From Limnoperna fortunei (lineage: Eukaryota > Mollusca > Bivalvia > Mytilida > Modiolidae), in contig OX104116.1 of NCBI GenBank assembly GCA_944474755.1, forward strand, positions 7,753,547 to 7,817,546: a stretch of 64,000 bases of DNA. Direction: 5' to 3'. Below the pieces are notes generated by a model. The model saw only the letters and a program-made list of their open reading frames with translations. It ran no database searches and had not been told where the DNA came from. A program made the position numbers and the translations under genes. Shown here piece by piece: positions 23,801-35,800 of the stretch. Position 1 is the stretch's first letter. Every line of letters begins with the position of its first letter.

Positions 23801-26800
23801 TATATACGACATGATCACCAGCATCTTGGTCAATAAACGTAGGTGACTCACTAATATACGTATTAGCCTGAAAAAGAGGAGTAAAACCTAAGTGCTCCAG
23901 ATGAGTAGGCTTCTTGCATCATAAATTACAGAAGAAGTAAACACAATACTTTTATTATTATTATTATAAATCATATTTATATTGCACCCTTTTCATACAT
24001 ATACATACGCTCAAGGTTGCTTTACAAACAAAACCATACATTTTAAGAATACGATTAATAAAATCATAAGTTCCTATAATAAATTCAAATTTTATATAGA
24101 GTTATTGAAACCTAACAATTAAAAAAATGTGAAATAAAATTACACAACATATTGGTAGGTAAAACGTCCAGAACATAATGCGCTGCGTATTCAAGAGAAT
24201 GTCTATGTGTAAAGTTCATATATCGGATCGAGAAAACATAAATGTAATATAGCAAAATTACGACTACTGTACTTCATAACACTGAAGGAAAAGGTATGTT
24301 TTTAGAGATTTTTTTAAAGAAGAAGCTTCTGAAGCAAGTGGTATTACTTCCGGGGTTATAGGACTGGTTTAGTTGTAGATTTGATTGGTATGTTCAGTGT
24401 TTTGTCTGTTTTTAGAATATTATGTCCTTATCTTATCAATGGATTATTTTACTATTTGTCATTTTATAGTTTTAATTCCAACGATCATTGGTCCATTCTA
24501 CTCCTCGTTTTAAACTTGGTTTGTTGTTCTGAATACAGGTGAAGTATTGCTTACAGAAATTGTTTAGCTGTCAATTACATATTTTAAGCTTCTGTTGGAC
24601 AAGAACGAACATGGAATTTAATGCTGCAAATTAATTTATCCTAACAGTTCAAGCAATTACATCAGTAAATTATAAAAAAGACATTTCATACGTAATCCAA
24701 ACTTAACCAGGTTATGTGGAAAACGTTATTGATGAGCCTGTAAAAAAATCTAAGTAGATTTGGCAGTTGTTTCTTTGTTTGCAAAAACATAGGAGAGCGA
24801 CTGTGAATACGATAAAATAACAAAACTTTTAATATACGACAACATTATAGATAAAGTAAAAAACTTGCCACAGATTCATAGGTCCAGACATAAAACGTTG
24901 ATGTCAAAAACTTCGGCTGGTCGTTTGCGTCTTGTATATGAATGAGGACAGACTTATAGACAAAAGCTATATTATCTGTGGCAGTGAATGTAACATTGAA
25001 GCTCTGACTGCTTATGATTTCATAATCTAGCACAGCTCCTGGTTTGATATACAAGGAAAACGCTGTAAAAGCAAATTATAAATATTTGTTTATTTAAAGT
25101 TACACCATAAGCTGCTGACATATGACCAAGCCAAATAATGTTTTTCTTGTGTATTTGTTCTCTGAAAAACTAATCTCAGACGTCTGTAAATCGCGTCAAC
25201 TAGTAAAATCAAACTAATTTTTCTTTCCAAAAATATATACATGTACGTTGATAACTATAAGTATATTGTAAATCATTTAAACTACATGTTTTCATTTGTA
25301 CTTACGGCTTGTGTTAAATTCAAATAAAAGGAATCCACTTGTTGGGTGAACGTCATAGAAACAGTCAACGGAATCCGCTTTATCGTCGTCAGTCACGGTA
25401 AAGTGGAGTATTGACATATCCGATGCATGTTCTGATACAAAAATTGTAGATGGCAAACTGCTAAATATGGGAAGGTTATTTCGATCTGGAATTAGATACT
25501 TCTTGGGATCTTAAATGTAATTAACATCACACTGCATTGTTCTCGATAGTGTTTTATTCTAAAAACACACCAGTTGGGATTGTATCAAGTTTGCTTTACT
25601 TATAGTAGGATACATGTCTTCTGTGTGTTGATTAAATAATGAAAATTTTTCTTTTAACACTGGGTCCATACTGGAAAGATTCTCAGTGTTCGACCCATAG
25701 AGCAGCTCAGCGCCTCCATGTTTTTCGGATAGGAGAGATCCTCTTGTTGATGGTTTTCTAGTCATAATACGGAAAGCATGGTTGCTGATTAAAGTGGGTG
25801 ACGTGTTTGGAAAGTGCCACGCTCCATGCACTTTAAAGACTCCTTTTGATGATTTCCAAAAAAGTAGGCTCATTGAAGCCGCTACAAAAGGCTAAATCCT
25901 CTACCCCTACCCAATACTGGCAGTCAAACGTTTGTTCCTTATGTTCCATCCCACCCCTTTTACGTTGATTTTATTGTTTGTTAACTTGTTCTCGTCCTAA
26001 ATATCTGGCATACTGCTCGCTGGACGTTTAGCAAACATCCAACCAATCGATCAATCAATCGTGATTTAACTAATTCTGAGTCATTAACTTAACTCTTAAC
26101 TGCCGCACAATTGACTCATTAAATATCGAACCTTATTAATTTTCCACTTAACATAACCATTCATTAAATTTTGTAAATTAAGAACAGTCATTGTTTTAAG
26201 ATTAATTAAATTTACCAACACTAGAGGTCACTAGAGGTGACACTCCGCTTAATATGCAGTTGCTTTAATGAACAATGTCAGAAAGCTCCGATTCTCTAAA
26301 GTAATTTACCTCTTATTTCAATATTAAGTATGGCGGGACTAGCTACATGTTTTCCGTCAGACACCTGTACGTAAAGAACATATATTCCGTGGGTTTCTTG
26401 TAACAAAGACTTGTCGGTAAACACCATCCCACCTGAATCAAACAAAGATTAATGACTTAAGGCTTCCGACTCCAAGATAAAAACGATGTCATTATAAAGC
26501 TGAAAAAGTTCAAATTGCTTATTGTTTTTGTTTAAATGGTTTTATCGCTACTTACACCAATTTTCAGCTATATCATGGCATCCAGTTTTTATTAGGAGAG
26601 GAAAACGGAAAGGAGTACCCAGACGAAACCAGACCATCGGTAGGAAAACTGGCAATCTTTGCCATTAAGATGGGAGTCGGGTAAACCCTTCCTGCAATGA
26701 AACTCAAACCGCAACTTTAGTGTTGACAGGCACTTGATCAATAATAGACTAATTACATTAAATACTAAAAGAGGGTTAAAACCATTTTATAAAAAACTAA

Positions 26801-29800
26801 CAAACCCAAACCAAATAGTCTATTAAGAGAACCAAAAGCCTTTAAAATTAACATATCAAATAACTTGATTACTCACTGTCTGATATATTGAATGGACATG
26901 GTGATGGGGTGCATGTCATGTTGTACTTCAACAGTGTATCATCCTCATCTTTGGCTATGACACCATAAAAGGGTGATCCAATAGTGGTAGATGGTGCAGA
27001 AATAGATATATTACCTTAAATAAATGTGAGTTATGGAAAAAAATTAACGTTTTGTTTTAAATATGTTTAAACTTTATCAACGCAAAGGTTTTTTAAAAAA
27101 AAACCAGCTTAATACGAACTTAAAAACATAAACCCATCATAGTTATGACCTTTTAAAGAATTATCATTGTCGTAACATAAATAATCAAGCCTCGTCAGAA
27201 ATTTTGTTTACTAACCTGCTCCTGACATTAACAATCAAAGTATAAATAATCCCAAATAAACGAATTAACTAAACACCAACCACATTCTTACAAACATTCC
27301 AGTATTCTCTTTAACAAACACAATAAGAAGGTATTACATACGCGCATACGTAACATCAAGTTTGTCAAAAATAAGAATAGCGCATTAAAAATGTTAACGA
27401 ATATGTTACCTGGTATATTCGTAAATATTGGCGGGACGTTTGGCTGCACATATACATATATAATGCCAGAGGACCAATCAGTGTTGTCGCTACAGGTAAT
27501 GTTCAGTATGAACGTCGTTTCTGACTGGTAGGAAATATTCGCTCCACTCTTTAGGTAAACACCAAATTCTATAGAGCATGGAATAAAATTTGCAGTTATT
27601 TAAGGTTAATAATGTTCATTGTTTGAAACCTAACGTTTGAAATTGATTAAAATTAATAAATGTCTATGACATAAAACATACAATGAATCAACATTCAACT
27701 AGGGTTGCAAACTGTTTGCAACTATATATTGTTAATTCATTTTACAACAATGTAACAAGTAATATAGCAAGCGCATCAAACATGTATGTTTGTCTGAATG
27801 CGACTCTATGCCATTAATACAATTTAATAGCTAAATTTTGGTCGGTGTTTGTAACATAACCTTGCCCGAAGTAAGAGCCTTACTAAAAAAATACAATGTT
27901 GGCACGCCGACGATCATTTTTAGATAGCTTATTTCCTACACACTCAACATTTCAATAATGGTCGCTTGTAGCAATAGTATGTTGTTAAAATACCACAACC
28001 ATTTAAGACACGACTGCTTAAAATACAATCAGAGTCTCGGTGGTCGATATTTAGGGTAAAGGTAGTTTGTCTACGATTGATTACCTAAACTGTCAACATT
28101 GAGGTTGCTGGTTCAATTCTCAATTCGAGCTCGACTCCAATCTTAATTGGCAAAAATCTAGGTACTCCTGCTTCCTCTCCCAATAAAAACTGCACGCCAT
28201 AAAATAGCTAAAACATTGCTGAATATTACAAAATTGGCGTTGACATCCATACAAAAAATATATGATTAATAAAAAGCAATTTTAAGTTTATGCTCCTTTG
28301 TTTAACTGGTTGGTAAACGTATATTACAGATGGTGTGTCTTAATAAACAATATAATGCTTTTCATCTAAACAACTAGGATATCTGATAGGCAATGTAATA
28401 GGCAACAAGAACGCAATTATAAATTGGGACAAACTCAGGTGTTCCATGCCCCAAATTGGCACTCGTCGTGTCTACATTGTATTCTCTGTTTATAGACGTT
28501 GCTGAGTTATGTCATTACAAAATAGCTCCATGGAAAACAAAATGTCATCAATGATATCGAGGATATAAAATGTACGTCGTCACACGCGTGTTTCGTCTAA
28601 TAAAGACTCAGCAGTGACGCTCAAACCCAAACAATATTTAAAATCCAAATAATAAGGATGTTATAAAGCTTATACAATCGATGTGTCTTTTTCTTACCTC
28701 AACACATTATTTATTAATAAGCCATAAGTCAAAAATTCTATAACCACAAAAAAAAATGTAAAAGTTAGAAATTCAAGGAACAATGGCTTTCTAAAGCAAT
28801 CAGCTGCAATTAAGTTCTATATATGCCTAACAAAGCCAAATGAATGTGCATAAAAATAATAAAACATTGTGACTATGAATAAACAAAAAAGTGAGATATA
28901 TAAATCCACACTAGATGTTATAGTCTTACCATTAGAATAATATGATGTAAAATTTATCACATCTGAAATAAAACATACATTTCATATGATTAACCGAAGT
29001 CATTTCTTAAATATTGCTATCATTTATGCAAATTTTTAACAGTGAAAACAAGAATATCATAAGATATATTAGAAAGTAATGCTATATCTGGCGGAAGAAA
29101 AGCTGTTTGCAAACAAGTCCGACTGATTGCAGTTTTCTTTAACAGTGAATTGAGAAGAACTAATTGAAGCCAATTAGATTTTAATGAAAATAATATTGAC
29201 TATAAATGTAAATGTCAAAAGGGTAAGATATACACAACAAAACCGATCAAAAAGAAGACCATATTTATAAGATTAAGACAATTTGAAATCCTATAAAAAT
29301 ACATTAACAACATACTCCAAGTGGTAAATTTTGGATAACAAGTGAGCTTGCGTGTTATGCGTCTAACTAGTGCATTTTAAATGGTATCAAAGGTCATTTT
29401 AGCACAAACTACACGATTTTAATTTCAAAATTATTATTTGTCCTCACTTATGTAGCAATATTCCAGCTTCTTCTGCATACGGTGCCTATATTTCTTAATT
29501 GATCGGGTATGCAAGAGCTTGAAGAAAGTATACTGATTTTTGCAAACATCACCTATTTCTTCGGGATAAACTTAAAGACCAAGGTTACAAGAAAAAACGA
29601 CTCGTCCGCGCCTTTAATAAAGTTGACAATAGATACTACTTCCTTGTTTTAAAATATTAAACCCTGTTTGAAAATATGGTTGCAGATAGTTTTCCAAATT
29701 TTTTATTTGAGTCTATAGTGAATGTGCTGCGATGATTGTTGGATAACCTATTACTGACTAGTGGTATATGATAACTATCCATTTTTATCAGCTAACCAAC

Positions 29801-32800
29801 TCGCATACTACAGTAATGGAAGCTGGGTCTCCTTAATTGTTAAACGAAGCCTAGTTGTATTCATATCAATCAATAACGGATTATGTATCTCTTGACAGAA
29901 GAACACATTAAAAGTTAATGAATTATTATTTAAAATTTTACACAACATTGTCTTATACCTTTGTGCGGTTTTGTAAACATTTCAAGATATATTACTTAAA
30001 CCGAGACTGGTAACGGAAGCGGTTACCAGGGCTCTAATGATAGAATTGTTTAGCACGTCCGAGTGCAGGTTATGGAACGGCATGGAATAGTAATAGAAGC
30101 AGAAGGTTTGGCATGCCAAAAACCTGGTTTAACCTTCTATTTCTTTTGAAATGCCTGTATCATGTCAGGAAAAATTGCTGTAGTTGCTATATTTTTGGTT
30201 ATTTCTGGATTTTTCCAGACTGATTTGTGATTTTTTTTAGAGTTTACCCGTTTGGTATTTTGTTATTACCTTCATTTAAACATGTTCTCATAACACGGAA
30301 TGTTATCAATTTCTGTCTAATTTATCAATCTGACAAAACATCAACTGACAATTTACCTGACAAGACTCGTTGGATTTTTAGTAGGAATGGTGCGTCTGAT
30401 GGTATAGATTCCGCTAGGATGCAGCTGACATAATCATTGTCAGTGACGGTCAAATTGTATACCAACGTCTCTGTTATGGTGTCTTCGTGGATATTTGCAA
30501 TACCAGGCATATTCTCTAATTTCGGTGGCTGTTCGTGAAACGTCAATGAACAGAATGTTTGTGTCATAAAATAACTATATTGGGTTTACATTAACAAATA
30601 AAATACTTTTTGCAACTTTCATGCATGTTTGTTAACAATTATGTACCAAATTAATACTTTGTAGAAAAAATAAACATAGACAAAATAGTTGCTAAAAGTT
30701 TTACTTAGTTTAAATATCATCAATACATTCTCTAGAAAAATTGTACAAAATAAAAATTCGTAATAAATGCCAAGTCAAGGCCATATTTACCACTCTCTAG
30801 TTCAAGCTTCAATATATCACATTATATATAACCATATTTACCTCACTTTTAATATACTGATACCAAGGTTGTAAGTAATATTTGTGCTCAAACATATTAT
30901 CAAACTTGCATTGTTAGAAACTCGGTAACCCTTTTCTCTGTGTAATAGAACGCACCTTATTAGTCCCTGTAACTGTCACTGTCAATGGAAGTATGTCCTG
31001 TAGTCCACATGTGTCTGTCACTACCATATATATTTTAAACTTGGCAGGCACTAATTCTTTAGCCACTTTCACGACACCTGTTAAATTCAAACTTATGTTA
31101 TTTGGTGTTGTAGAGTGGTTTACAACATGTATGAGGATATTTATGTCTATGATCAATGCATTTTGAGGTGTGTGATATAGATACAATTCGAATTAGTATA
31201 CTATTCACAAATAGAGAACAACTAGATCAAATATGGATTATATGCATTCGAATTAAAATGCTATTTTCTGCAATTTTTTCAGCTATATCATGACGTCCTG
31301 CTTTTATCGAGGGAGAAAGCCGAAGGACCCGAAGAAAATTTCAACCTGTGGTTAGGAAAACTGACAATCCTTGTCAATTTAGATTGTCGAGTCGAGTACA
31401 CCCTGCCTGCAGCAAGAAACGAACCCGAAATATTAGTGTTGACAGACCACGTAATCAATAGTAATCAATAGTAGAAAACTACCTTAACAACCGAGGCCCC
31501 GTATGTTATTATACAATTGCTAACTTTGATATAGGTCGCTATATGGATCTCTCAATCAGCGAAAATGTAATAACAGTTTGGACGATTGAGACATCTCTAT
31601 AGCGAACGCATATCAATTTCAACTATAAGATGAATAAAGCCATCACATCCACGTGTATCGCAGCAGATCTATGAGAAGCAGACGCGAGCATTGTTGTCGA
31701 CACATTTTGTGTTACAAATGTGTACATAAATCAGATTAGAAATAATGTCACTATTGGATTCTGCCTGACTGCACGTGAAGCGGATAATAGAAAACTTATT
31801 TTGAGGCAATTTTAGTACCATTGCGATTTATCTCTACCGGAATGTTGTTTTAGACCTTTTAAAAACACCCAAATTCTATACAAATAATTTGATGAATATT
31901 ATATTTGATACTATAGCGATGTCAGTTTGTGTTTGTGTTACAAACGCGTAAATGAATCAGATCCGGAAACATGTCACTATGGGTTTCCGCTTGTCATGAC
32001 CGCTTGAGCAGCAGAATTGTGCAGCGTACAAAAATATTTATATTTTGATCCAAATTTAGTACCGAAAGAAGATTTTTAGCAAATTAGAAAGGCGCAAAAA
32101 AAGGACTGGAAGAAAATTTGTATTAGTATACCATTCTGTTATAGAGAACAAATGGGAGAATCTTCATTAAATTCGAACTAGAACACTATTCTGTAATAGA
32201 AAACAACTTTAAATTTTTTAACGTAACTGCACTTTTACATTAGTATGTTTAATAAGCCCTGGCCTTAATTCCTTTCACGTTTGTTACTTATTACTAATAC
32301 TTTCAAATATATATCCTGATAACTAGACATCTAAACATATAAGACTGTGACCACGTACTGTTGACGTCAAAAATCTTATAAAACAAAAACCGTGACATTT
32401 GTTATATTAATGCAAATTACCTGTTTTGGGGTCAATAGTGAAATATGATGGCAAATTTCCAACGTGCGTAAAATTGTGAGTATCATGTGTATTATTATCG
32501 GTGTAGAGAGGTGTAAACACCAATGCGCCTGGATAGAGAGTATCTGATATAACAACATTTCCCGGTAAATTGGTCCAGACGGGAGCTGTTCCTGGAGTAA
32601 TATAAATGTGAAAAATTAAATCTTATTTTGATTAACTGGTAGATTAAACAAAAACGCAATTATAGAATTAACATGCTGTGTAAAGATTTAATCCAAATGG
32701 AAGAAAGCTTGAAAAGTTGTAGTTTAAATTTGAAATTTAAAGATGTTTGAAGAAAGTTTAAGAAGTTAACAGATGAATAACTGTGGACTATACTGTGTTC

Positions 32801-35800
32801 ATACTGAATGATTACGAATGTAAAATGAATGATTTTGAATAAGGATATACAATGTTCTTTGATGATCTAAGTAATAAGTAAGTTTAAAAAACGTTAACCT
32901 GGAGCTAAGTCTGCTCTAACTGCATACATTCTGTTTTTTATTGAATCCTGTGAAAATACGTGCACATCTCCAAAATTTACGTCCGGCATTGAGTCTTCAG
33001 ACAATATTAAATGGTCCAATGTAGAAGTATCATCGTGTTCCACTTCAGCACCTGCTGTCCTCCTGTTAAAAATTTTAAAGTGATACTTTGTCACATATTT
33101 TACCAGATTTAACCATATTAAACAACGTTCCAGCATACACATTAGTCAATTTAAAAGTTATACGTTATAGACTTACGAAGAAAACAGAAAACAAATGATA
33201 CCGATGTTTCAGAAAGCATATCATACAAAAACCATGTCAGCAAGGTCTTTATTCCTGACCGGTTTTGATACACGATTAGTCTGAACTCTGTGTAACTGTA
33301 ATATAACTTTCTTATCTCTAATTTTTAACATTTGGCAGGGGCAAAGTATTAAAACTTTTAAAAATAGAGAATGTGAACAAATTATACAAAACGTATATCT
33401 GCTAATTTAAATATAATTTTGTAACTAACCAGCCAATGGCATCCGCAGGAATGACCGAGACTTGTTCAGTTACGTTGATTCTAAATAACAACTCTTTACC
33501 TGTAACTAAACACATTTAAAACTCAGGAATCAGGGCATACTACAAAGCAGTTAGATATATTAATTCACGTTGTAAAATAAAGAAATGATTTCAATTGATA
33601 AGCTTGATAAGCAAGATTTATTGTCAACACCATGACTAGGTAACGGAAAGGGTTACCAGGGGTCGATATAATTGTTCAGCACGTCTGAAGTTAGGTCATG
33701 GATAACGCTCTTCTGCTTAGGACTTGGCAGGTTGTATAACGTGAAGCCAAGCATCTTTCACGATAAAGAAGCATTTTTGTACCCTTCTTAATCCTACTCA
33801 ATACTCCATACGTTTCCAATTTTCGTTTCCTAAGTATATCGTATTTTCTAGATTTTATAATCAATTTGGCTTGAAAAAAAATCACATTTCGCAACTTAAG
33901 TGCAATAATTCTTAAATACCATCATCTGTATTCACATGTTGTGTGTTATACTTTAAATCGTAAAGAATTTATAGTAATATTATAGGGTATATCACGGCAC
34001 AAAAAATGAAAGTAATTTTATCATACAATCGTCTGTTCCAAAATTTATTTACCATATGTAAGTCTGATCTACAGTCTGTGGCTATTTACTGTCTCATGGT
34101 ATCTTACATTTCATTGATACGAAAAAATCTATGTACACTGGATTCTAAACGTCTTAAATCTGACGTCACAATTGATTCTTGAAGTTTGAGATAAAAAATT
34201 GCAAACGATTAGAACGCTTGTGTATCAGGATTAACTACTTAAGGCTAACGTAAATACAAAATATTAATTGGATTTCAACACACTTGATATAAATGGTAAC
34301 GCGCAATATCTAGATGCTCAACATGAGTTCGACGTTCTAGCTAAACAGAAAAAAACTATTGGTGGTACAGTCAGTTACGGTGGATACAAACAATTTAGGT
34401 TGAATAAAAAAATAGTTTCTAGCGAGGCGTTTACGACTCCAACATACAATTACGGCCCTCACGTAGAGGACATTTTCATATTGTAAACCTAAATGGATGT
34501 ATAGTTTATCCTAAGGTTTGCCTAATGGAAATAACCCCAACAAGGATTTAAAAATCTGAATACTTTTTTCTCAGTAGGAAAAGGGTGTAATTGTTTTTTT
34601 ATATATATTTTGTTGGACAACATTTTAATGTTTTGTAGTCACATGACTGTTGTAAGCCAAAAGAATGAGAAATATATATTAAAAAATGATTATCATCATT
34701 ATTGTCTCCTTTTTTTCAAAAAAGAGAAGCTGTTTAACCTTGCTAATTATTCACCTATAACTAGGTGCTTGGAACATTTTAAAACATGTTAACATTTATA
34801 GGTATAAGTTATCATTTTCTAAATACAAAAACAAAATTACAAACAAGAAACCAAAAACTAATAGTAAATATTATTAAGTATTTACCATTCGTTGCTTTAA
34901 GTATATTTTCACCAATTAACTGTTGATGATCAAACGGACCGAAAGTACGCCATACTTGCATTTCAAGGTCTCCAGTCGCAGCAAAACGAATGCGCCACTG
35001 ATATACAACACCACAACAAGGAAACGTAAATTCTGGTAAGCGGATGACGTAACCACGTTCTATAACAATTAGAAAAGCCAGGCCATTAATCCATAGTTTG
35101 TTTTGTGGAAGAGGTTTATATGACTTTTTTGGTAGTAATTTTTTATGTCCGGGATGTGTTTGTTTTAAATTGATCCCTTTATATTTCGTACAAGAATGTG
35201 ACAAAATTTGACCGTAAAACAGATCTCATTAACAGTTAAAATTTAGTCCTTATTATATAAACTATTATTTAAATACAATGTGCAAAACAGGAGTCTTGTG
35301 TATGAATAGAGCTTACCAATACATCATAAAAAAGGTTGTAAAGAACGGGGATACAAATGAGTTTTCAGACTGAAACTCACAAGAAGTTAGATATTTATGA
35401 TATATTAAGAAACTTTTGACTTTAGGTAAACTGACCGTAAACCTATGTTATAATTGGTATATACATATATTTCACTCTCTAAGCATATTTGTATGTCGGG
35501 CAAGCAAAAGAGACGCCACAACTTACTAGTATCTGGTTTGTTGTCAGGTTTTTTTATAATGGTTGAAGGGTCAACCACCCCTGCATAATCACCATTTTCA
35601 CACTGCCTATATGCTGAAAGAAAATTCAAATTAAATGTACAAAAGCCTATGATTGGTTGCAAGAATAGTGTCCATTTCATTTAATTTTTCAAACTGTGTT
35701 TAAAACGTCGTGTTGATAATAAGTTGTGTTTCCTTATTATTAAACAAATCGCATAAAGACTAAAACCAAGAAAAGGTTTCATCTTTTCTCTTGTAACAAC

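Noticed and set aside
25559..25873. 104-codon minus-strand frame in right cadherin intron 12
   Set aside because: No recognised family and no splice sites fitting the gene; it is next to a retroelement tail and probably belongs to it.
34268..34486. 72-codon plus-strand frame in right cadherin intron 3
   Set aside because: Amino acid use looks fairly normal, but there is no family signal and no splice or promoter context.
35782..35782. ATG at 35782 as start of the right cadherin
   Set aside because: The frame reaches a stop before exon 2 and no GT donor exists at the homologous place.
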